Virus record (IMG/VR): IMGVR_UViG_3300025890_000067
Coordinates: 1-33,718 of that record
Reading direction: 5' to 3' (one strand)
Length of the DNA: 33,718 nt
Source: a virus
The position numbers were made by a program, and so were the translations under genes. The notes beneath the pieces are model-generated. The model was not told the DNA's origin and ran no database searches. It saw only the letters and a list, made by a program, of their open reading frames with translations. Shown here piece after piece: positions 1 to 8,655 of the stretch (positions are counted from its first letter, which is position 1; each line of letters starts with the position of its first letter).

Positions 1-11
1 AGGAGAATGAT

Positions 12-131
12 ATGACAGGTATTGAATTTATGGCTGTTGCTACTATTGGTATGCTTGCTGTTGGTGAAGTTGTTGCTCTTACTGCAGAGTACGGCCCTGT
101 ACTTATTGAGCAAGTTAAAGGCTGGTTCTAA
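12..131 (+). CDS. 39-aa hydrophobic small protein
   Basis: A 39-residue open frame starts at ATG 12 and is preceded by a perfect AGGAG at 1-5 with a 6-base spacer, which is why I accept so short a gene. The first half is hydrophobic (FMAVATIGMLAVGEVVALTA, about residues 6-25) and could form one membrane helix; the tail (EQVKGWF) is mildly amphipathic. The stop TAA shares its last base with the ATG of the next gene (TAATG), so the two are translationally coupled. I do not recognise a family. A small membrane peptide, for example in lysis or superinfection control, is possible but is inference only. Confidence 0.6.
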   Translation: MTGIEFMAVATIGMLAVGEVVALTAEYGPVLIEQVKGWF

Positions 132-319
132 TGTATGTTTTAGTACTCATTATGATGTTTGAAGGGCGCATAAAAGTGCAATCTTTTGATGGTTTGTTTA
201 TGGATGTCCATTCTTGTAATGAGTTAGCTGTTGAAATGGAAAACAGATTAATGAGTACTAGACCTACACCAGAGTCATCAGCAAATACTTACTGCTTTCA
301 AGTACCCGAAAGTGCATAA
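131..319 (+). CDS. 62-aa hypothetical protein
   Basis: A 62-residue protein whose ATG overlaps the stop of the preceding 39-aa gene by one base. AAAGG lies about 9 bases upstream of the start, inside that gene. The sequence begins with a short hydrophobic strand (MYVLVLIMMF) and continues as a small mixed soluble domain with two cysteines. No motif or family is recognised. It sits in a run of three tightly spaced plus-strand genes that face the late minus-strand operon, which suggests it belongs to the end of an early or middle transcription unit. Confidence 0.6.
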   Translation: MYVLVLIMMFEGRIKVQSFDGLFMDVHSCNELAVEMENRLMSTRPTPESSANTYCFQVPESA

Positions 320-328
320 GGAATACCA

Positions 329-532
329 GTGAAACTAGAACGAGAAGCCAAGGCATACATGGACACAAAGACTAATCTTTTTAAGGCTGACCTGACAACA
401 CAGGCAACAGGCTTAGAAGTACACTACAATAGAAACCTACACCACTGTGATGAAAAGGAGAACGCTTTAGAGCGACTTACTGAGTCACAGATGTGGGCTA
501 AGCTCGCTGCTGAAAAGTACGGTATTAAATAA
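329..532 (+). CDS. 67-aa hypothetical protein, GTG start
   Basis: A 67-residue protein starting at GTG 329. The choice is supported by AAGGA at 318-322, six bases before the start and overlapping the stop of the upstream gene. The protein is charged and probably helical (KLEREAKAYMD at the start, ENALERLTESQMWAKLAAEKYGIK-type helix at the end), with no membrane segment or known motif. It is the last plus-strand gene: its stop is six bases before the hairpin that separates it from the convergent late operon. Function unknown; its length and charge would suit a small phage regulator, but nothing in the sequence shows this. Confidence 0.65.
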   Translation: MKLEREAKAYMDTKTNLFKADLTTQATGLEVHYNRNLHHCDEKENALERLTESQMWAKLAAEKYGIK

Positions 533-537
533 AGAAA

Positions 538-556
538 GGGGCGCTTAGTGCGCCCC
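538..556. terminator. Convergent rho-independent terminator
   Basis: A perfect 7-bp GC-rich stem (GGGGCGC at 538-544, loop TTAGT, GCGCCCC at 550-556) lies in the 29-base gap between the convergent genes ending at 532 and 562. Read on the minus strand it is followed by TTTCTTTATTTAA, a good T-rich tail, so it should end the long late transcript. Read on the plus strand the tail (CTCTGCTATTCTTT) is only moderately T-rich, so termination of the small-gene transcript is likely but weaker. Confidence 0.85.
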
Positions 557-561
557 CTCTG

Positions 562-3500
562 CTATTCTTTGTAGACTTGATCATGGTAGTCTAGATAGTT
601 TAGATACATGTACAATTCATTGTAATTCATGTCTCTGATATTTGTTGTAGCTCCCTTGTTCTTCATAAACCTCTTTGCTTCTGCTTTAGAGTTTCTATTG
701 CCAGTAGCTGATGCTTTTCTACGCAAACTCTGAATGATTGTATCAGAGTCTGAGCTTGCCTCTAAGTAAGACTTTACATCTGCACGTATCTTAGTCAGCC
801 TGTCAGATACCATAGTACGTCTTTGCTGTAAGTTAGCCTTCTTAAACTTAGGATCAGCTAACAACATTTTTGACTCCCTCTCTAATAGAGGTGCAAATAC
901 TTTGTTAAAGACCTTATCGTACCCAGCAATCTCAGATCTCTCCCCTGCAGTCCAAGGTGCCATCTCAGCCACAGAGTATAACTCTTCTGCTGCAGTACGA
1001 GTTTGCTTAATAGTCACACCTAAAACTTTAGCAAGTGGGTTGGGGTCATAGACCTCACCTTCACGTATACCTACACGTAGCTCTTCGCCTGTAAGAGTAT
1101 CCTTTGTTTTATCATTGAGATCCCCTTTAGCAGTATCAATAGCATCAATAAATACTTCTGCTAAGTTATCTACATATTTAAGAGAAGACTGTGAAAGTGT
1201 ATCTATACCCTGAGACTGACGTACATCTTTAGCTGTGTCTGTTTCAGTTGCAAAGCCTACAAGCTTGTTTAGTGTGTCTAGTGGGCGGGTGTAACCTGAT
1301 AAGTAATTACCACCAGCTTTAGTTATTCCTGATCCAAACCCCGCCTTCAAGTAATCTAAATCACCTTCCATGTTAAGGAAGAAGTCTACAATAGAGTTAA
1401 GATCATTACCAAACTGTGCGTCAGAAGCAAACTGACCTACTGCCATCTGCTTACCTAATTCTGTTACAAGCTCTAATGGTACAACGTCTCCATCTTTTCT
1501 GATACCAAGTATACGCCCAGCAAGTAAAAACATAGAGGCCGGGAATTGGCTCTTCATGTCAATTACATTACCTGCGCCTGACTCAACTTCGTAAACGCCT
1601 AAGCCTTTCTTTCTACGCTCTTCATCATAAGCTATAGCTAGACCTGCAGTAGAGTATGCAACCAGCGTTCTAGAAAAAGCCTCTGTAGGCTTGAGCATGT
1701 CTACGTCTTCGCCCTTCTTAGCAGCACCACGTACCAGAGCACTTGCCATATCAATGGCTCCACCTGCTGACCACTGATAGCCTGTAGCTATAACATTATT
1801 AAAGAACCGTCCAAAGGGTAGGATAGTACCTACTACAGGGATGTTAGAAAGGTTCTCAATTTGTTTTGCTGCCAGCCCTAAGAAGTTTTCCTGCGCTGTG
1901 TAATCTTTAGAGAAAACTGAGCGCAGTGTTTGATCCAGAGCACCGCCAATAACGTCATTATCGATAAGATCTATATCACCTTCTTTGAGAACAGTCATAA
2001 GATCTTTGTCATGCTTGAGCCGTACATACTTATCTAGCTCACCCATAAACATCTGTGACTTAGTAAAGCTATCTTGAATGCGTACACCAGATATCTTTGT
2101 AGCAGCATCTGCAATAGTCTCAAGCTTCTTGGCTACACCTTTAGTTGTGTCTATACCATAGCGCTTACCAGTACGCTCTACACCACCTGACACAGTTTCA
2201 AAGAGTATCTTGCTTACGTCTTTGTGCTGACCAAGGAAAGCCATATATGCGTCATGCGTAGTGTAGGGATCTAACAAGTTACGCATCTTCTGCGCTTGCA
2301 TATCTAGATATACTCTACCGCGTCTACGTGTCTCAACAGCCTTCTGCCCCTTCTGTGTCATGCTCAAAGCAATGTGACCATAACCATTAAGCACATCAGC
2401 TAGGGTTGAAACAGTAGCGTACTGTGCAAAGCCAGCAACGTTGACTGCAGTTGTAGATGTTGATGATACAAGCATTCTACGCCACAGGTTTTGACCATAA
2501 GCGAAAGGCTGTGCACGTTTAGCTTTCTCTCCTTCCTTCTTTAAGATCTCTCCTGATGCCTCACTGATAATAGTTTCACCGTGCAGTAGAGTACCATTTA
2601 CTACCTTAGCTGCTTGGCTCATTATGTTTAGTGTGGTACCACCACGACTTGCTTCAAATGCCACTAAGTCCTGCAGGTTCTTCTGTGAGCTAGTGGCGTC
2701 ACCTAAAGTAATACCTGTAATCTTCAAAAGTTTGTTTATCTCTGTTAGCTCATCTTCTGGAAGCTGTGGCACAATGTTACTTAGGGCGTCAGATATAGTA
2801 ACGTTATTGGGCAGCTTATGCCCAGACTTAGCTAACTGAAAAGCTAAACCGTCTACTGTACCTTTACCATTAGAGCCTAAGATAATCTGAGAGAATACAT
2901 CTGTGTCTGTGATGTTTCTACTGAACATGTCTCTGCCAGCTTCAACTTTCTCTTTCCAGCTACGAACATTCTTTTTGATGTCTGCTGTTACGTCATCTAT
3001 TTGAGAGTTAGTTAGCTTTATTGTTACTGGCTTAGTGCGCTTCTCACGCATAGCAGCTAACTCACCTTCTAACCCTAGATCTGCGTAACCCGACTTACCC
3101 TTCATTTTACCTGCAACTATTTGAGCACCAGGAGCAGCCACACCAAAGAGTGAGCTAAAACCTGTTTGTAACAAGCTGTACTCATCCTGTGAATCTACAT
3201 CAATCATAAGATTCTGAATCTGTAGATCCTGCAATACTGCTAGTGATGTGTCTGTTGCTGCTGTAGCGTACAAAGACTTTTTAGCTGCACCTTCTGTTAT
3301 CTCTTGCTTAGCTTGCTGTCGAGCCTGTAGCCTAGCACGGCGTAGGGCAAGATCTCTTTCCCGCCTTGCTGTCTCCCGCATAATCTTTTTAGCTGCAGGA
3401 TTTTTAGCCCCTATAGACAGAGCATGATTTAAAGCAGCCTCTCCCGCCTCTTTACCAATCTTCTCTGCTGCTTCACGAGAGGCACCCTTTTTAAGGGCTT

Positions 3501-4098
3501 CCTGTGTAGCCTTAGCTACGGATAGCTTAACTGCTTGCTTTCCCCCTTGGGTAATACCAAAGCCAGCCGCTTTAGTTATACCACCTGTCAATAAACCAAG
3601 ATAGTTTGATGGGTCTTTAGCTGCAGCAAAGATGTAATCCTTCACACCATCTAAAGCACCAAGCACCCCATCATTTACAAAGACACTACCTGTTTGATCG
3701 TACAGGTCATATGCTTGCTTTGCTTTTACTTTATCTAACTCTGTTGCCTTAGATACAAATCTAGCCTCACTTGCAGTAGATACAACGTTTGTATTGAACG
3801 CTCTCATATGATCAAAAAACTGTTCTACAAGTTTATCATCATCATACGCCCCACCATCACGGTACTGATATCCAAACCTAGACATCATGTAGTCACGTAT
3901 CTTTGCAGCATTGGCAGACTTTTTTAGATCGTCTTTCTTTAGTTTGCCTTGCTTAACGTTTGTATCTTGAGCGGCATCTCTTCTAGCTAGAATGTCCTCT
4001 AAAGAAACGCCTTTTGGCTTAGACTCTACAGCAGTAGTAGCAGTGGTAGCCTCTTCTTTTTTCTGCCTATCCAATATATCCTGTAAAGAAACACTCAT
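562..4098 (-). CDS. 1178-aa large internal virion (ejection) protein, putative
   Basis: The last and second-largest gene of the late operon. The start follows a GGAAGAG ribosome-binding site that lies in the end of the preceding gene. Near the N-terminus a short motif occurs twice: VSLQDILDR at residues 3-11 and VSLEDILAR at 31-39. A long basic, alanine-rich helical stretch spans roughly 185-280. Hydrophobic Gly/Ala-rich stretches occur near 145-185, and around 748-768 there is a proline/glycine patch (SNIPVVGTILPFGRFF) that I associate with very large internal proteins of marine phages. No peptidase or lysozyme motif is evident. Size, position at the end of the virion genes and helical/hydrophobic make-up suggest a protein carried in the capsid and ejected with DNA. 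Homology to T7 gp16 cannot be claimed. Confidence 0.7.
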   Translation of the reverse strand: MSVSLQDILDRQKKEEATTATTAVESKPKGVSLEDILARRDAAQDTNVKQGKLKKDDLKKSANAAKIRDYMMSRFGYQYRDGGAYDDDKLVEQFFDHMRAFNTNVVSTASEARFVSKATELDKVKAKQAYDLYDQTGSVFVNDGVLGALDGVKDYIFAAAKDPSNYLGLLTGGITKAAGFGITQGGKQAVKLSVAKATQEALKKGASREAAEKIGKEAGEAALNHALSIGAKNPAAKKIMRETARRERDLALRRARLQARQQAKQEITEGAAKKSLYATAATDTSLAVLQDLQIQNLMIDVDSQDEYSLLQTGFSSLFGVAAPGAQIVAGKMKGKSGYADLGLEGELAAMREKRTKPVTIKLTNSQIDDVTADIKKNVRSWKEKVEAGRDMFSRNITDTDVFSQIILGSNGKGTVDGLAFQLAKSGHKLPNNVTISDALSNIVPQLPEDELTEINKLLKITGITLGDATSSQKNLQDLVAFEASRGGTTLNIMSQAAKVVNGTLLHGETIISEASGEILKKEGEKAKRAQPFAYGQNLWRRMLVSSTSTTAVNVAGFAQYATVSTLADVLNGYGHIALSMTQKGQKAVETRRRGRVYLDMQAQKMRNLLDPYTTHDAYMAFLGQHKDVSKILFETVSGGVERTGKRYGIDTTKGVAKKLETIADAATKISGVRIQDSFTKSQMFMGELDKYVRLKHDKDLMTVLKEGDIDLIDNDVIGGALDQTLRSVFSKDYTAQENFLGLAAKQIENLSNIPVVGTILPFGRFFNNVIATGYQWSAGGAIDMASALVRGAAKKGEDVDMLKPTEAFSRTLVAYSTAGLAIAYDEERRKKGLGVYEVESGAGNVIDMKSQFPASMFLLAGRILGIRKDGDVVPLELVTELGKQMAVGQFASDAQFGNDLNSIVDFFLNMEGDLDYLKAGFGSGITKAGGNYLSGYTRPLDTLNKLVGFATETDTAKDVRQSQGIDTLSQSSLKYVDNLAEVFIDAIDTAKGDLNDKTKDTLTGEELRVGIREGEVYDPNPLAKVLGVTIKQTRTAAEELYSVAEMAPWTAGERSEIAGYDKVFNKVFAPLLERESKMLLADPKFKKANLQQRRTMVSDRLTKIRADVKSYLEASSDSDTIIQSLRRKASATGNRNSKAEAKRFMKNKGATTNIRDMNYNELYMYLNYLDYHDQVYKE

Positions 4099-4099
4099 A

Positions 4100-6115
4100 T
4101 TACTCTTCCATCATATTAAGGGCTTGCAAAATAATACTGGCAGCGTTGTCTAGATCCATATAAGTAGAGTCAGCTACAAGCTCTGAGTTACCTGAGTTTT
4201 CTTCAAACCAAGCAGCTAGTGCTTCTTTAACTTCTGAAATAGGATCATCTTTCGTGATACCAAACTCTTCCATAGCCTCTAGCATTTGATTATCATACTT
4301 CATAAAGAAGTCTGTTTTACTTCTTACAGGTGGTGCAGTAGATACATCAGGTGCTTCTTCCTGTTTCTTTGGCCTATCACCTAAACCTTGTAGTGGCGTA
4401 CTGGGTGGCTTTGCATTTGGTACATCCAAAGGATCTGCTGCAATAACTCTAGCCTCTTCTTCTGCAGGGCTTATTACATCTGGTTTCACTACATCTTTAA
4501 ATGCCCCTGCTCCTACAGACCACATATCAAGAGGGCGTGGTGGTAGACCTGCAGCTACACGCTCCTTACGAGACATTTCTTTCCACTCTGCCAGAGTAAC
4601 ATCTGACATAGACTTTTTCCAGTTATTGACTTTAGTGATGTTGATAGCTGCTGTATCACGAGGGCTAGTACCTCTATCACTTAGGTTTATAGGTTGCTCT
4701 ACAAACGCCTTGCTCTCTAAGATAGGCTTAGCATCAGGGTTTGTTTGTATCTCTTGCTGCATTTCTGGAGAAGCTAAGACATAATCTGACATAGCTACGC
4801 TAAGGGTTTCATCTGTCTGATGGTTAAACACCCGCATATTACCGTCACCATCTTCAAAGATAGTTACTGGGTGATTTATTACAGAATCAGTGTCTACAGT
4901 AAATGTTACTGCATCAGGCTCTAACGAGAAGGGTAAGCCTTCCATGTCCTGTGTTTGTACAGGGATAGGAGCGTTATCTTGATTAACAATCTTAACAGTT
5001 TCTACTGTTTGTTCTGCTGCAGGTGCTGGAACAGAAGGCATTGTAGGTGCTTGCTGATTTTCTGTCTCATCCAAAGGTAGTGCGGGTTGTTGTACACCAG
5101 TATCAGTAGCAGTAGGTGAGCTTTCTTCTGTTGGTTCTTCCTCTACTGCGCCACCTAAAGTTGTTGCAGTCCATCCCGGAACGCCTACGATGGTATCATA
5201 CTGATTAGCCATACGCTTTACAAAAGTCTCACCATAGTAAGCTGCAGCTTGGTCTTGCACATAAGGTGCAAACTGCTCATTTAAAACTTGTAGTTTCTTC
5301 ATTTCTGCTTGTGCTAATCTACCTTGAGCCTTTAAAAGCTGAGACTGTGAATCGTCTACGCCAGCATCTACATTACGTTGGAATACAATAATGTCTTCTC
5401 TAGCTTGCTCTATTTCACTTTCTGCTTCTGTAAAGGCATCGTTAGCATTTACTGTAGACTGAAAATCTATACGGGCGCTAGACACATCGTTTTCACTAAA
5501 CAAGTTAGGAGACAGGTAAGTAAGGTAAGAGTTACCACCTACTTTATTGTACGCAGAGGATGAGGCCATTTGCTTTAGATCAAACAAGCTCATACCTTCA
5601 TAGACTTCTTCTTGGTCTAGCTTGAAACGAACATCGTCCATAGCAGTACGTCCAGTTGTACGATCCCACCAGTTAGACTCAGGACGTTTGTAATCTCCTG
5701 TGGTGTACTTACCAATGCCAAAGCCTTCATCAAGCATGTCTTGTATAGTCACACCTGTCATAGCAGGATCAAGAGTAGTGGCAGCAAATATATCAGCGTT
5801 GTTCTTTACAAAGTCTATACCTTGACTTGCTACACCTTTAGACAGAACACCATCTAAAGTAGATAGCCCATCTAAGCCATTCTCTGCATAAGCAGCCTTG
5901 ACCATTTCTTTTGTGCCGCCCTTACTAATGATTTTCTGTGTAAGGGTTTCAGCATTATTGCGTGCTTTAACCTTCAAGTCAGCTTTAACTTGATACGCAG
6001 CCTGATTCTCACGAAGATCATCCATGTAATCTTCTGCTTTTTTCTTACGTCTTTGAATGTTCTCTGCAGATGTCTTAAAAAACCCTGTCAGAAATGCCTG
6101 TGCTGCTTCACTCAT
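4100..6115 (-). CDS. 671-aa putative internal virion protein
   Basis: A 671-residue protein with a basic helical N-terminus (about 1-60, rich in Lys/Arg/Glu), a mixed globular region to about 320 that includes an amphipathic heptad-like helix (EAESEIEQAREDIIVFQRNV), then a Pro/Glu/Thr-rich disordered linker around 322-374. The second half is mixed, with another proline-rich part, and ends in an acidic helix. GAGG lies 9 bases before the ATG, within the end of the preceding gene. It lies two bases before the 1178-aa gene and three after the 190-aa gene, so the three are probably co-translated parts of one virion subassembly. No enzymatic motif was recognised; an internal core or ejection protein is the best guess from context. 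Confidence 0.65.
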   Translation of the reverse strand: MSEAAQAFLTGFFKTSAENIQRRKKKAEDYMDDLRENQAAYQVKADLKVKARNNAETLTQKIISKGGTKEMVKAAYAENGLDGLSTLDGVLSKGVASQGIDFVKNNADIFAATTLDPAMTGVTIQDMLDEGFGIGKYTTGDYKRPESNWWDRTTGRTAMDDVRFKLDQEEVYEGMSLFDLKQMASSSAYNKVGGNSYLTYLSPNLFSENDVSSARIDFQSTVNANDAFTEAESEIEQAREDIIVFQRNVDAGVDDSQSQLLKAQGRLAQAEMKKLQVLNEQFAPYVQDQAAAYYGETFVKRMANQYDTIVGVPGWTATTLGGAVEEEPTEESSPTATDTGVQQPALPLDETENQQAPTMPSVPAPAAEQTVETVKIVNQDNAPIPVQTQDMEGLPFSLEPDAVTFTVDTDSVINHPVTIFEDGDGNMRVFNHQTDETLSVAMSDYVLASPEMQQEIQTNPDAKPILESKAFVEQPINLSDRGTSPRDTAAINITKVNNWKKSMSDVTLAEWKEMSRKERVAAGLPPRPLDMWSVGAGAFKDVVKPDVISPAEEEARVIAADPLDVPNAKPPSTPLQGLGDRPKKQEEAPDVSTAPPVRSKTDFFMKYDNQMLEAMEEFGITKDDPISEVKEALAAWFEENSGNSELVADSTYMDLDNAASIILQALNMMEE

Positions 6116-6117
6116 AT

Positions 6118-6690
6118 CTATTGCCCTCGCGCCATAAGACCTTGCGGTGTTTCACCTTCAACCATAGGCTCCTCTGGAGCTTCATCCATAGGCTGCTCTA
6201 TTGCTGCTGCTTCTGGTTCTTCTTCTACAGCATCCTGCATACCACGAAGCATCTCTGTTCCTTCATCCTCACCAGACTTAACGCTCTTCTCTATAGCGTC
6301 TGCAATGATTACATCTAAGCGGCGTTTCTGACGCTCTGTGCGTAGCTTTTCTGGGTCTACGGCTGTCTCAGGTGTCTCAACACCATAGGGCACCATAAGG
6401 GCTTTTATATAGGCTCCTACGATAGGTGCAGCCAGCATCTGTACATCAACAGTGTGCAACCCTTTCATAGTACCCATGATAAGTAGCGTCTCTGTAACGT
6501 CCTGTATGTTAGCACCAAGATCAAACAATAAAGCCAGATCATCCGTAGAGTCTTCATCAGAGAGCTTTTCAATATAATACGCAACAGCTTCTTCCATCGT
6601 ATCCATCTCAGGTGGGTTTTCCCATGCAGCGTTACGGGGTTCGTCTGTTAGAGACTGACCTGGAATTGGTGCTTTAAATAAATCTTCCAT
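6118..6690 (-). CDS. 190-aa conserved phage structural-type protein
   Basis: Begins with the proline-rich PIPGQSLTDEPRNAAWENPPE stretch (residues 9-29). A helical core follows (about 32-105: EEAVAYYIEKLSDED, ETLLIMGTMKGLHTVDVQMLAAPIVGAYIKALM), then a basic helix, and an acidic Glu/Pro-rich tail from about 150. This layout is one I associate with conserved proteins of unknown function in marine podoviruses and myoviruses. AAGG seven bases upstream supports the ATG. It follows the holin-like gene by nine bases and precedes the 671-aa gene by two. A small virion or assembly protein is likely; the exact role is unknown. Confidence 0.65.
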   Translation of the reverse strand: MEDLFKAPIPGQSLTDEPRNAAWENPPEMDTMEEAVAYYIEKLSDEDSTDDLALLFDLGANIQDVTETLLIMGTMKGLHTVDVQMLAAPIVGAYIKALMVPYGVETPETAVDPEKLRTERQKRRLDVIIADAIEKSVKSGEDEGTEMLRGMQDAVEEEPEAAAIEQPMDEAPEEPMVEGETPQGLMARGQ

Positions 6691-6699
6691 ATTTATGCC

Positions 6700-7143
6700 T
6701 TACTTTGTAAATCCTGCGCCAAAGTATAATCCTACGATGGCTGATACGATGTGTGTGTCTAGGGGTGTTATTACGAAGCCGTTAGCGTACTTCCATTGGG
6801 TTGCTTCTGCAGGGCCAAATAGCCAGTTTAGGAAGCCGCCCTGTACTTCTGTGTACCCTACAATAACGCTTACGTCAGGATACCATACTGCCACCAGCTT
6901 AGGCAACACTATAATAGAGAACACAGCAGATAGAGCTATAATCCTACGTGTCCATGCAAAGTGCTTATCTGTCTTACCTGCATCCCTAGCACGGTTGACT
7001 TGATCTGCATTAAACTGGGCATTAGCAAGCATCATCTTATTCTGCTCTTGCTTGTTCTTCATGCTCTGACCCCATATAGACATCACTCCCCCCAAGATAG
7101 TTGAGAAGAGCATAGTCAGTAATTCTAGGGGTAAGCCAAACAT
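6700..7143 (-). CDS. 147-aa holin-like membrane protein
   Basis: Three hydrophobic segments are visible: an N-terminal one (about 3-24, LPLELLTMLFSTILGGVMSIW), one at about 67-90 (RIIALSAVFSIIVLPKLVAVWY) and a C-terminal one (about 126-145, DTHIVSAIVGLYFGAGF). Between the first two is a basic, glutamine-rich helix (SMKNKQEQNKMMLANAQFN) and a short acidic/basic hinge. The pattern, including WTRRIIAL and ITPLDTHIVSAIVGLYFG, matches a family common in marine podoviruses that is often annotated as holin. Its ATG overlaps the stop of the muramidase gene (TAATG), consistent with a lysis pair. Direct evidence of pore formation cannot be read from sequence; an alternative is a membrane-anchored virion protein. 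Confidence 0.7.
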   Translation of the reverse strand: MFGLPLELLTMLFSTILGGVMSIWGQSMKNKQEQNKMMLANAQFNADQVNRARDAGKTDKHFAWTRRIIALSAVFSIIVLPKLVAVWYPDVSVIVGYTEVQGGFLNWLFGPAEATQWKYANGFVITPLDTHIVSAIVGLYFGAGFTK

Positions 7144-8645
7144 TAGTTTGATGCTACTCTTGTGTCAGGTCTAGCCTTGGGGCGTAGTGATGTTTTAGGG
7201 GCTAGTTTAGAGGAAGTCTTAGGTCTAACTAAAGATAGTATAGGTTCTAAATCTTTTTTAGTTGTATGAGTACCTTGCCCAGCAGTACTACCTTCTACAG
7301 AGGCCCATATATCTGACACTCTTTTAAGCATACTACTTTCTGACTTTTTACCTTTTTTCCAATTATAGTAGCCTGTTTCTTTTAGTGCTAATCTACCAAT
7401 AGCCTCTTGTACAGCAGGTGTGTAGATTGTGTCTGCTTTTAAGTCTAACTTATCAGCCCAAGAATCTTTTGCAGGTTTTTCTGGAGTACCCGCACCAAAT
7501 AAAGAAGATCTCAAAACTTGATACTTACCCGCTGCGCTTGTGCCTAATGTTGTACCGGGAATCTTGCCTTTAGTTTTATTTATAAGATCTGTTTGATATT
7601 TATAAAGCTCTGCTAACGTCATCTTTGTTACAGGCTTATTTGGTGCAAGCATTGACCCATAAGCATAGACCATATCATATTCGGAAGAACCTATTCCTAG
7701 AGCTTTTTGTGCTTTTAATTTTTCAGGATCAGCACCTTCACCTAAAGCAATACGATCCAAAAGTTTTTGCTCTGGGGTATCAGGCAAGTAACCCATATAG
7801 TTATCATCATTAGGTAAACCCATATCATCATCTGTCAGAGGTTCTACTTCTGCAGTCGCCACCTCTGGTCTTACACGCCCTAGTGGGTCATCCTCATTTA
7901 AGCCACTAGCTGCCATGTCTACTCTAGGGTCAGAAGCAACAGGAGACATAAGCCCTTGAGATGCACCTTTAGATTGCGTGATACCTTTCTTAGCTCTCTC
8001 CCTTGCTGCCTCTACAGCGCTCTTCTTAGCTTCTTCTTCCATGTCAACCACAGGCAAGCCCATCTGAGCAGCTTCTTTTCTCATGGTCTGACCAGCCATC
8101 ATTCTAGCTAAATCCATATCCTCTACAGATAAAGACCCTGCACTAGCCATCTGTACACCCTCACCTACAAAAGACGAACCTTTGTTAGCACGGTTACGTA
8201 GGTATGACCCTAAGCTAGAAGATAACTCATCTACCATAACATCTGGTTGCTTTGGTACAGTGATACCATCTGATGCATCTTTAATACTCATTGAGCTATC
8301 ATCTGATGCCATACCGGGATTATACATGCCTGTTGCTTCAAGTAGCGCATCTTCAATATCACTGGACCCTTTTACCCTATCAACATAAGATCGTAGCTCA
8401 GAGATATCAGGCTTAGGACGCTTATTATGCATAAACGTTTGTTTAAACTTATCATCATCATTGAACGCACCACGTAGGTTTTGGTAGAAGCGCTCTAGAA
8501 AGTCTCCACCTGTACCTGATGCATCTGTATCATTACGTTTATTACGAGACATGATAGAAGAGTTTGTATCTTCTGTTGATACATCATTCTGTTCATCATT
8601 CTCAAAGACACTAAAGTCAGGTAGAAAGCGGTATTGATTAGCCAT
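7143..8645 (-). CDS. 500-aa virion protein with C-terminal muramidase domain
   Basis: The first ~290 residues are acidic and low in complexity, probably a flexible or virion-anchoring region. Residues ~296-385 look like a lysozyme-type peptidoglycan hydrolase: IALGEGAD with candidate catalytic Glu303, then YDMVYAYGS, MTLAELYKYQ and the typical GTSAAGKYQV (368-377). The domain would cut cell-wall glycan, either at the tail tip during entry or at lysis. I chose the ATG at 8645 because AAGGA lies seven bases before it. A longer frame opens at 8774 but overlaps the upstream gene by 119 bases and has no ribosome-binding site. A basic Pro/Lys-rich tail ends the protein. The downstream holin-like gene is coupled by TAATG. 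Which glycosidase class it belongs to is uncertain. Confidence 0.8.
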   Translation of the reverse strand: MANQYRFLPDFSVFENDEQNDVSTEDTNSSIMSRNKRNDTDASGTGGDFLERFYQNLRGAFNDDDKFKQTFMHNKRPKPDISELRSYVDRVKGSSDIEDALLEATGMYNPGMASDDSSMSIKDASDGITVPKQPDVMVDELSSSLGSYLRNRANKGSSFVGEGVQMASAGSLSVEDMDLARMMAGQTMRKEAAQMGLPVVDMEEEAKKSAVEAARERAKKGITQSKGASQGLMSPVASDPRVDMAASGLNEDDPLGRVRPEVATAEVEPLTDDDMGLPNDDNYMGYLPDTPEQKLLDRIALGEGADPEKLKAQKALGIGSSEYDMVYAYGSMLAPNKPVTKMTLAELYKYQTDLINKTKGKIPGTTLGTSAAGKYQVLRSSLFGAGTPEKPAKDSWADKLDLKADTIYTPAVQEAIGRLALKETGYYNWKKGKKSESSMLKRVSDIWASVEGSTAGQGTHTTKKDLEPILSLVRPKTSSKLAPKTSLRPKARPDTRVASN

Positions 8646-8655
8646 TATATTGTCC

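Noticed and set aside
5990-6331. 113-aa plus-strand frame with cysteine-rich sequence
   Set aside because: Antisense to two good minus-strand genes and spans their junction; no ribosome-binding site; composition is that of a shadow frame.
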